The notes beneath the pieces were generated by a model. The model made no database searches. It had not been told where the DNA came from and saw only the letters and a list, made by a program, of their open reading frames with translations. The translations under genes were made by a program, and so were the position numbers. Shown here one piece after another: positions 6,069 through 11,007 of a stretch of 11,166 bases of DNA (positions are counted from its first letter, which is position 1; the number at the start of each line of letters is the position of its first letter). The DNA comes from JBJHBY01 sp050485745. Its GTDB lineage: Bacteria; Pseudomonadota; Gammaproteobacteria; Pseudomonadales; CAMLJR01. Where the stretch lies: positions 1-11,166 of the forward strand of contig JBJHBY010000109.1 of assembly GCA_050485745.1 (NCBI GenBank). The letters are read 5' to 3'.

Positions 6069-7790
6069 ATGCGTGCCAGCCAGTTCCTGATCAGCACCCT
6101 GAAGGAAACGCCCTCCGATGCCGAAGTCGTCAGCCACCAGCTGATGCTGCGCGCCGGCCTGATCCGCAAACTGGCCTCGGGCCTTTATACCTGGATGCCA
6201 CTGGGGCTGCGAGTACTGCGCAAGGTCGAAGGCATCATCCGTGCGGAGATGGACCGCAGCGGCGCGCAGGAGGTACTGATGCCCCTGGTGCAGCCAGCCG
6301 AGCTGTGGCAGGGCTCGGGCCGCTGGGAGCAGTACGGCGCAGAACTGCTGCGCCTGCAGGACCGGCACCAGCGCGACTTCTGCCTCGGGCCTACTCATGA
6401 GGAGGTCATCACCGACCTGATTCGCCAGGAGATCCGCAGCTATCGCCAGCTGCCCGGCAACTTCTACCAGATCCAGACCAAATTCCGCGACGAGATCCGG
6501 CCACGCTTCGGGGTGATGCGGGCCCGCGAGTTCATTATGAAGGATGCCTATTCCTTCCACCTCGATGGCGACTCTCTGCAGCACACCTACGACGTGATGC
6601 ACTCCACCTACTCGCGCATCTTCACCCGGCTGGGTCTGCACTTCCGCGCCGTGCTCGCCGACACCGGCTCGATCGGCGGGCACGCCTCCCATGAATTCCA
6701 CGTGCTGGCCGATTCCGGCGAGGACGCCATCGCCTTCTCCGACAGCAGTCATTACGCCGCCAACGTGGAGCTGGCCGAAGCACTGCCACCGGTCACACAA
6801 CGCGCGGCGCCGGGGGCCAGCCTCGTGGAAGTCGCCACCCCTGGCAGCCACACCATCGAGGAAGTGGCCCACGTTCTGAAACTGCCCGCGGAACGCATCC
6901 TGAAGACACTGCTGGTCGCCGCGGCACCCGGAGCCGCCAGCCCGCTGGTGGCGCTGGTATTGCGCGGCGATCATCAGCTGAATGCGATCAAGGCGGAAAA
7001 ACTGCCCCAGGTGGCCAGCCCTCTGCGCATGGCGGGCGAAGAGGAAATTCTCGCCGCGCTGGGCTGCCGCCCGGGATCGATCGGCCCGGTGGGGCTTGCC
7101 GTACCGGTGATCGCTGACCACAGCGCACTGGTCGTGGCGGATTTCGCCTGTGGCGCCAACCGCGACGGCCATCACCTGACCGGGGTCAACTGGGAACGCG
7201 ACCTGCCACTGCCGCAGGCGGCGGACCTGCGCAATGTGGTCGCCGGAGACCCCAGTCCGGACGGCCTGGGCCGGCTGGATATCAAGCGCGGCATCGAGGT
7301 GGGTCATATCTTCCAGCTTGGCACCAAGTATGCCGAGGCCCTGGGAGCCCAGGTACTCAACGAGGAAGGACGCGAGCAGACCCTGGTCATGGGTTGCTAC
7401 GGCATCGGGGTAACCCGCGTGGTCGCCGCCGCCGTGGAGCAGAATCACGACGCCCAGGGCATTATCTGGCCGGATGCCATCGCCCCGTTCCGTATCGCCC
7501 TGGTGCCGCTGAATGGACACAAGTCCGAAAGCGTGCGCCAGTGCGCTGAAGAGCTGTACGACAGGCTGCTCGGGCTCGGCTATGATGTGCTGATGGATGA
7601 CCGCGAGGAGCGCCCCGGCGTGAAATTCGCGGACATGGAACTGATCGGCATCCCCCACCGCATCGTGGTCGGCGACCGCGGCCTCAAGGACGGCCAGGTC
7701 GAGTACCGGGGCCGCCGCGACATCGAATCCCGGAATATCGCCATCGATGAGCTGCCCGACTTCCTCCAGCGCCACCTGCCCCCGCTCTGA
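6069..7790 (+). CDS. proS: Prolyl-tRNA synthetase, bacterial type with editing insertion domain
   Basis: Class II synthetase that charges tRNA(Pro). It has 573 residues, the usual length of the bacterial form (E. coli 572). Visible parts: the N-terminal MRASQFLISTLKETPSDAE; TxE loop FCLGPTHEEV (104-113); motif 2 FRDEIRPRFGVMRAREFIMKD (139-159); the INS editing domain (about 224-407); motif 3 GCYGIGVTRVVAAAVEQ (442-458); and the C-terminal anticodon-binding domain (about 470-573). Lys279 in RILKTLLV sits exactly at the lysine shown in E. coli to be needed for clearing Ala-tRNA(Pro), so editing is probably intact. The start fits family N-termini; the ribosome site is weak (GGGGAAA upstream). 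The lytic transglycosylase gene follows after 13 nt and may be co-transcribed. Confidence 0.98.
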   Translation: MRASQFLISTLKETPSDAEVVSHQLMLRAGLIRKLASGLYTWMPLGLRVLRKVEGIIRAEMDRSGAQEVLMPLVQPAELWQGSGRWEQYGAELLRLQDRHQRDFCLGPTHEEVITDLIRQEIRSYRQLPGNFYQIQTKFRDEIRPRFGVMRAREFIMKDAYSFHLDGDSLQHTYDVMHSTYSRIFTRLGLHFRAVLADTGSIGGHASHEFHVLADSGEDAIAFSDSSHYAANVELAEALPPVTQRAAPGASLVEVATPGSHTIEEVAHVLKLPAERILKTLLVAAAPGAASPLVALVLRGDHQLNAIKAEKLPQVASPLRMAGEEEILAALGCRPGSIGPVGLAVPVIADHSALVVADFACGANRDGHHLTGVNWERDLPLPQAADLRNVVAGDPSPDGLGRLDIKRGIEVGHIFQLGTKYAEALGAQVLNEEGREQTLVMGCYGIGVTRVVAAAVEQNHDAQGIIWPDAIAPFRIALVPLNGHKSESVRQCAEELYDRLLGLGYDVLMDDREERPGVKFADMELIGIPHRIVVGDRGLKDGQVEYRGRRDIESRNIAIDELPDFLQRHLPPL

Positions 7791-7803
7791 GCGCCGCTCA
7801 GGC

Positions 7804-8388
7804 ATGCGGCCATCGCGCACAGTCGCGGTGGCCCTGCTGCTCGCCTGCGTGCTGCACGGTAGCCCTGCGACGGCACAAGGGCCGGCGGATATCGCCGCCA
7901 TGCGCGAGCACCTGCTGCTGAATCTCGACGGCGCCGACAGCTTCCGCGACCGCTTCGATGCCGAGGTCTGGCTGCTGGACATGGGTACCCGGCTGAAACG
8001 TTTCATTCCCGACCCGGAAGAGCGGCAAACCCTGCTGCGCACCGTGCATCGCGAGGCACGGGCCGCTAACCTGCGCCCCGACCTGGTGCTGGCCCTGATC
8101 GAAATCGAGAGCGGCTTCGACCGCTATGCGGTGTCCCGCGCCGGGGCCCAGGGGCTGATGCAGGTAATGCCATTCTGGAAAGACGAGATCGGCCGCCCCG
8201 ACGACAACCTTACCGACATGCTCACCAATATCCGCTATGGCTGCCGTATCCTGCAGTTCTACATGCAGCGCGAGAATGGCAACTGGATGTACGCCCTGGC
8301 CCGCTATAACGGCAGCTACGGCCAATACTGGTATCCGGAGCGGGTGATGACGGCCTGGCGCAAGCGCTGGTTTGCCGGCGACCTGTGA
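7804..8388 (+). CDS. Exported lytic transglycosylase (SLT domain)
   Basis: Predicted peptidoglycan lytic transglycosylase acting in the periplasm, 194 residues. An N-terminal signal (residues 2-24, two Arg then a hydrophobic run) is followed by a helical stretch (25-85) and a compact SLT domain (about 86-185). The domain shows IES (101-103, Glu102 the probable catalytic acid), the family motif GAQGLMQVMP (114-123) and ARYNG (166-170). Cleavage could be signal peptidase I after ATA (22-24) or, less probably, lipoprotein processing at Cys15 (LLLAC). The ATG at 7804 is chosen because it gives a proper signal peptide, while an upstream in-frame start inside proS does not; no strong Shine-Dalgarno is seen, so coupling to proS is possible. 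A 57-bp palindrome follows 12 nt after the stop. Confidence 0.9.
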   Translation: MRPSRTVAVALLLACVLHGSPATAQGPADIAAMREHLLLNLDGADSFRDRFDAEVWLLDMGTRLKRFIPDPEERQTLLRTVHREARAANLRPDLVLALIEIESGFDRYAVSRAGAQGLMQVMPFWKDEIGRPDDNLTDMLTNIRYGCRILQFYMQRENGNWMYALARYNGSYGQYWYPERVMTAWRKRWFAGDL

Positions 8389-8400
8389 CTACCAGCCGCC

Positions 8401-8457
8401 AGGGCACCTCTGACTGATTCAGTAGCGCAGCGCTACCGAATCAGTCAGAGGTGCCCT
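8401..8457. repeat. 57-bp near-perfect palindrome (long stem-loop)
   Basis: Arms 8401-8420 (AGGGCACCTCTG...) and 8438-8457 (...CAGAGGTGCCCT) are exact 20-bp inverted complements. After one mismatch (8421/8437), GTAGCGC (8422-8428) and GCGCTAC (8430-8436) continue the symmetry around A8429. As RNA or cruciform this gives a stem of roughly 25 bp with a tiny loop. No T-tract follows on either strand, so it is not a standard intrinsic terminator. It lies between the lytic transglycosylase stop and the small membrane protein. Possible identities are a repetitive extragenic palindrome, a miniature inverted-repeat element, or a processing or termination structure. No second copy is seen in the window. 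Confidence 0.9.
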
Positions 8458-8462
8458 AGAAT
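8457..8462 (+). promoter_or_regulatory. Possible -10 (TAGAAT) at the palindrome edge
   Basis: TAGAAT begins on the last base of the palindrome and matches five of six -10 bases. It lies 33 nt before the small membrane-protein start. At 17-bp spacing the -35 would be TACCGA inside the palindrome, a poor match, so this is tentative. Confidence 0.3.
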
Positions 8463-8495
8463 GCGGGCTGCTGAACACGACGGACAGGGATCACC

Positions 8496-8720
8496 ATGAC
8501 CTTCATTACCGTACTGCTGCTGATCGCGATCACCTGGCTGCTCTGGCAGATTCATCAGGATCTGCAGGAAAGCAATGACCGCCAGCGCAACCTGAAAACC
8601 GCCATGGCTCGCCTCGCCAATCAGGTCGAATCCTTGCTTGAGGCTCGCGACACCACAACTGGCAAGAGCACAAGCCGTGCCACTGGCAAGCGCGGCAGCA
8701 AGGATGACGCCACGGGCTGA
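8496..8720 (+). CDS. Small membrane-anchored protein with coiled-coil and basic tail, function unknown
   Basis: I do not recognise this 74-residue protein. Residues 2-18 (TFITVLLLIAITWLLWQ) form one membrane segment with an expected N-out or signal-anchor arrangement. Residues about 19-50 are a polar helix with heptad-like spacing (LQESNDRQRNLKTAMARLANQVESLLEA), likely a short coiled coil. Residues 51-74 are a disordered, basic Thr/Ser/Gly/Lys tail. The start at 8496 has AGGGA about 6 nt upstream. It follows the 57-bp palindrome and ends 6 nt from the convergent cNMP-binding gene. The coding frame has a plausible protein and good codon bias, so it is probably real. It could serve as a membrane scaffold or assembly partner, but nothing in the sequence shows for what. 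Confidence 0.75.
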   Translation: MTFITVLLLIAITWLLWQIHQDLQESNDRQRNLKTAMARLANQVESLLEARDTTTGKSTSRATGKRGSKDDATG

Positions 8721-8726
8721 TCCCGC

Positions 8727-9440
8727 TCACTCCCCGCCCGGTTGCACCTGCGCATCAACGGAGTCCGCAACGGACTCCGCCACGGGTGCCGCGAACAGGG
8801 TCGGCGCACCACCCTCACCCCGATTCCAGCGGTCGAGCAGCAAAGCCAGGAAGCGCGCCTGCACCAGCAGGGCCTGCAGCTCGTCGCTACTGCCTCGGCT
8901 GCCATCAAACACCGGCACGCGACGCAGCTCCGCCACCAGGGGGTGTTGCGGGTGCTCCATGCGTCGAACTTCGAGTCGCCAGCGGATGCTGTGCACCATG
9001 GTGCGATACAGCAGCAGCTTGGCGGCAAGATTGAGGCGGGAAAAATCCTCCACATCCCCCAGTAACTGAAAGTCGCAGGCAAACAAAAGGGCACCGCGTC
9101 CCGGGCGCGAGGCCGCCACACTGGCACGGCGCTGGTGATCAAACAGCAGCGCCAGGTCGCCAAACAGCTCCCCCGGTGTAATGCGACTGATCGGCGGCTC
9201 CTCGCCGGGCTCACCGGCAAAGACATCGAGCTCACCGCGAATCAGAAAGTACAGCCAGCGCCCGCTATCGCCGCGGCGCATGATGGTCTCCCCGGGGCCC
9301 AGCTCGACCAGGCAGCTGCCCTGCATCAGGGCACCGAGCTGGTCATCACCAATATCGCGCAGCGCCTTCAGGAACGGCAGCCGCGACAGCAGCGACTGCA
9401 GCTCGGCGGGCGACAGCTTGCCGGTTTCACTCACATTCAT
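8727..9440 (-). CDS. Cyclic-nucleotide-binding-domain protein without recognisable DNA-binding domain
   Basis: Protein of 237 residues with an N-terminal CRP-type beta-roll (about 20-125). The segments LGPGETIMRRGDSGRWLYFLIRGELDV (47-73) and the phosphate-binding cassette FGDLALLFDHQRRASV (93-108) mark a cNMP-binding domain. Where CRP has the ligand-binding FGE and RS/RT, this protein has FGD (Asp95) and RRAS (104-107), so cAMP or another nucleotide could bind, but this is unproven. A long helix follows (133-161). The remaining 75 residues show no helix-turn-helix and end in a low-complexity segment. It is therefore not an obvious transcription factor. The start at 9438-9440 has GAGAGGT upstream. 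It lies 86 nt downstream of the DUF4404 gene on the same strand, so the two may share a transcript. Confidence 0.85.
   Translation of the reverse strand: MNVSETGKLSPAELQSLLSRLPFLKALRDIGDDQLGALMQGSCLVELGPGETIMRRGDSGRWLYFLIRGELDVFAGEPGEEPPISRITPGELFGDLALLFDHQRRASVAASRPGRGALLFACDFQLLGDVEDFSRLNLAAKLLLYRTMVHSIRWRLEVRRMEHPQHPLVAELRRVPVFDGSRGSSDELQALLVQARFLALLLDRWNRGEGGAPTLFAAPVAESVADSVDAQVQPGGE
8760..8778. repeat. 8-bp inverted repeat near the 3' end of the cNMP-binding gene
   Basis: GGAGTCCG (8760-8767) and CGGACTCC (8771-8778) flank CAA. On the coding strand the same bases are a near-duplicate encoding ESV-ADSV in the C-terminal tail. No T-tract follows, so it is not called a terminator. Confidence 0.5.
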
Positions 9441-9521
9441 GACATCGACGACCTCTCCCAGGGCCAGCGGCGGAGCAACGACTTCCCTGGCGCCACCCGG
9501 CCTCCGGCCGTGACTTCGGAG

Positions 9522-9536
9522 GGGGGTCAGACCCCC
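9522..9536. repeat. GGGGGTC-A-GACCCCC palindrome over the DUF4404 stop codon
   Basis: Seven-base arms 9522-9528 and 9530-9536 flank A9529. One arm encodes Met-Gly-Val and overlaps the TGA stop of the DUF4404 gene; the other is just downstream. A T-tract is missing. The motif resembles GGGGTCAGACCCC palindromes that I recall as widespread in proteobacterial intergenic DNA, but it may be chance plus conserved coding. Confidence 0.5.
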
Positions 9537-9784
9537 ATGCTGGACAGCGTCACCAGAATGCGATTGAGAACGCCGGTGAGCCTTGGATGTTCCGTTTCGA
9601 AGCTGGAGATGGCCAGCTCCAGCTGTTCGCGCAGGCTCGCTTCCGGCGCCTGCTCGCCGTTCAGCTCAGCCTCGATCTGGCCGATAAGCTCCTGCATCTG
9701 GGCCTTGCGCGCATCGCCGACCGGCAGCGCCTCCACCTGGGAGCGCAGCTGCTCCAGCTGCTCGCGAAGTTGTCTGTGGGGCAT
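9527..9784 (-). CDS. DUF4404 family protein
   Basis: Small 85-residue protein matching what I know of DUF4404. It has an N-terminal amphipathic helix MPHRQLREQLEQLRSQVEALP (1-21), a second helix KAQMQELIGQIEAELNG (27-43), and the conserved C-terminus ISSFETEHPRLTGVLNRILVTLSSMGV (59-85). It is likely all-helical and soluble, with a possible coiled coil; its function is unknown. Three in-frame ATGs cluster at 9784, 9793 and 9799. The first listed is chosen because GAGG lies 9 nt before it and family members begin M(P)xxxLxxQL. It sits upstream of the cNMP-binding gene on the same strand, and its own upstream region is the multi-hairpin stretch. Confidence 0.87.
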   Translation of the reverse strand: MPHRQLREQLEQLRSQVEALPVGDARKAQMQELIGQIEAELNGEQAPEASLREQLELAISSFETEHPRLTGVLNRILVTLSSMGV

Positions 9785-9793
9785 ATACACCAT

Positions 9794-9797
9794 CCTC
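9794..9797 (-). promoter_or_regulatory. Shine-Dalgarno choosing among three clustered ATGs of the DUF4404 gene
   Basis: GAGG on the minus strand lies 9 nt before the ATG at 9782-9784. The ATG at 9791-9793 immediately abuts it and the ATG at 9797-9799 overlaps it, so both are excluded. Confidence 0.7.
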
Positions 9798-9827
9798 ATA
9801 CGTCGGCCAGACGTCAATATTAACCTG

Positions 9828-9988
9828 GCATGCAAACAGGTATCCCTTCCTGTTTGCATGCGCGCCCTGGAAATACTGGCGGGGTTGCGCGGAACCCCTG
9901 GTATTTCCAGGGCTCGCATTGGCCTTCGGCCAATGGCAGGCACATCCCTGTGCCGCATTAACCCGACAATATTCATTGCCGGGCTAAT
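9828..9988. repeat. Array of five consecutive stem-loops in an intergenic region
   Basis: Within the 376-bp gene-free stretch 9785-10160, five inverted repeats follow one another almost without gaps. (1) 9828-9840/9849-9861: 13 bp, GCATGCAAACAGG, loop 8. (2) 9864-9876/9901-9913: 13 bp around CCCTGGAAATAC, with an inner 6-bp stem GGGGTT/AACCCC (9881-9886/9893-9898) and an outer ATGCG/CGCAT. (3) 9917-9924/9928-9935: CATTGGCC/GGCCAATG, loop TTC. (4) 9939-9944/9949-9954: GGCACA/TGTGCC, loop TCCC. (5) 9962-9970/9975-9983: CCCGaCAAT/ATTGcCGGG, with an outer ATTA/TAAT. No T-tract follows. This could be a composite interspersed repeat of REP/BIME kind, a structured RNA, or a mobile-element remnant. 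The rest of the gap (9989-10160) holds only a small dyad CCCG-GTC-CGGG (10002-10012) and a doubtful short ORF. Confidence 0.85.
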
Positions 9989-10033
9989 AATAGCACCCGT
10001 ACCCGGTCCGGGCAGGAGGCGGTGGCAGCGGAG

Positions 10034-10156
10034 ATGGATGCAAGCGTCTCTGCGAACGCCTTGATCGGAAATGTCATTGACGCGTCCCGGGCGCTTCCCG
10101 AAGCTTACGAACATCGCCACGGCAACCGCGTCGCGAACCCGACCCCAGGAGGATAA
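10034..10156 (+). CDS. Doubtful 40-codon ORF, possible leader peptide of the crotonase gene
   Basis: An ATG at 10034 opens a 40-residue frame (MDASVSANALIGNVIDASRA...) that ends at TAA 10154-10156, within the spacer after the AGGAGG of the next gene and 4 nt before its ATG. AGGAGG at 10014-10019 lies 14 nt upstream, too far for a good ribosome site. Third-position GC looks lower than in neighbouring genes. The overlap with the downstream Shine-Dalgarno would suit translational coupling, but chance is the likelier explanation. Confidence 0.15.
   Translation: MDASVSANALIGNVIDASRALPEAYEHRHGNRVANPTPGG
10147..10152 (+). promoter_or_regulatory. Strong Shine-Dalgarno setting the crotonase start
   Basis: AGGAGG lies 8 nt before the ATG at 10161. 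The same frame is open upstream with an ATG at 10071, but those 30 residues look non-coding and no ribosome site precedes them. Confidence 0.9.
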
Positions 10157-10160
10157 CAAC

Positions 10161-11003
10161 ATGACCAGCGATGCCGCCCCCAGTGTACGCATTGACAAGC
10201 CCGAACCTCACATCAGCGTGATCACCCTGAACCGACCGCGCAAGCTGAACGCCATGAACGCGCAGCTGATGTCCGATCTCGCGGATGCGCTGGAAAACGT
10301 CGGCCAGGACAACGATACCCGGGTGGTGGTCCTGACCGGCGAGGGCCGTGGCTTCTGCTCCGGGCTCGACCTGGACGACGCCGGCATCACCCCGAACATC
10401 AACGGCCTGACCATTCCCCGCATTGCGATGCGTGCCATTGACCACTTCGCCCGCGTGGTACCGATGATGCGACGCATCCCGCAGCCAGTGATCTGCGCCA
10501 TCAACGGTCCGTCCTTCGGCGGCGGCTTCTGCCTGACCCTGGGCGCGGACATCCGCCTGTGCAGCGAATCGGCCACCTTCAACAGCACCGGCATCGTCAA
10601 CGGCCTGACCAGCACCGAACTGGGGGTCAGCTGGCTGCTGCCGCGCCTGATCGGCGCCAGCCGCGCCAACGACATCATGCTGACCGGGCGCACACTCGAC
10701 GCCCGCGAAGCAGAGCGCATAGGCCTGGTCTCCGAGGTCCTGCCCGATGCCGAGCTGCTGCCCCGCGCCCTGGAGGTGGCCCGCCAGATCTGCCGCTGGA
10801 GCCCGCATGGCGTGGCCATGACCAAGGCCACCTGCTGGGCCAACCTCGAAGTGCCGGGGCTGGAGGCCGCCATCGAGCTGGAGAACCGCAACCAACTGTT
10901 GCTCGGCATGACCACCAACCTCGAGGAGAAGATCCGCTCGCGCCGCGAGGGTCGCGACCCGGTGTACAAGGACCTGCCCCAGAACTGGCCCCAGGACTGG
11001 TAA
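10161..11003 (+). CDS. Enoyl-CoA hydratase/isomerase (crotonase) family protein lacking both hydratase glutamates
   Basis: Crotonase-fold acyl-CoA enzyme of 280 residues. The oxyanion-hole segments are RGFCSGLDL (63-71) and INGPSFGGGFCLTLGADIRL (114-133), followed by SATFNSTGIVNGLTSTELGVSWLLPRLIGASRAN (137-170) and LTGRTLDAREAERIGLVSEVLP (174-195). Aligned by eye with rat mitochondrial enoyl-CoA hydratase, Glu144 (GGGCE) becomes Cys124 and Glu164 (PE) becomes Gly144. Plain hydration chemistry is therefore doubtful. Glu153 aligns with Asp204 of dienoyl-CoA isomerase, a hint at isomerase-like or other acyl-CoA chemistry. The start at 10161 is fixed by AGGAGG 8 nt upstream. A DUF2889-like gene follows after 4 nt and is almost certainly in the same operon. 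Family is firm; the reaction is not. Confidence 0.93.
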   Translation: MTSDAAPSVRIDKPEPHISVITLNRPRKLNAMNAQLMSDLADALENVGQDNDTRVVVLTGEGRGFCSGLDLDDAGITPNINGLTIPRIAMRAIDHFARVVPMMRRIPQPVICAINGPSFGGGFCLTLGADIRLCSESATFNSTGIVNGLTSTELGVSWLLPRLIGASRANDIMLTGRTLDAREAERIGLVSEVLPDAELLPRALEVARQICRWSPHGVAMTKATCWANLEVPGLEAAIELENRNQLLLGMTTNLEEKIRSRREGRDPVYKDLPQNWPQDW

Positions 11004-11007
11004 GTCA

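Noticed and set aside
6027..8042. 671-codon open frame on the minus strand opposite proS
   Set aside because: Shadow of proS and the start of the lytic transglycosylase gene; no family motif and no ribosome site.
9828..9988. CRISPR array, integron attC sites or tRNA gene
   Set aside because: The inverted repeats differ from one another, with no identical direct repeats or unique spacers; no attC core sites and no cloverleaf with anticodon could be fitted.
9135..10064. 309-codon plus-strand frame running over the cNMP-binding and DUF4404 genes and the hairpin array
   Set aside because: It crosses two opposite-strand genes with clear family signatures and reads through palindromic non-coding DNA.
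10077..10106. TTGACG as -35 of a crotonase promoter
   Set aside because: No acceptable -10 at 16-19 bp spacing.
9785..10198. Upstream extension of the DUF4404 reading frame (about 138 extra codons)
   Set aside because: It would translate the hairpin array; the Shine-Dalgarno at 9794-9797 and the family N-terminus place the start at 9784.
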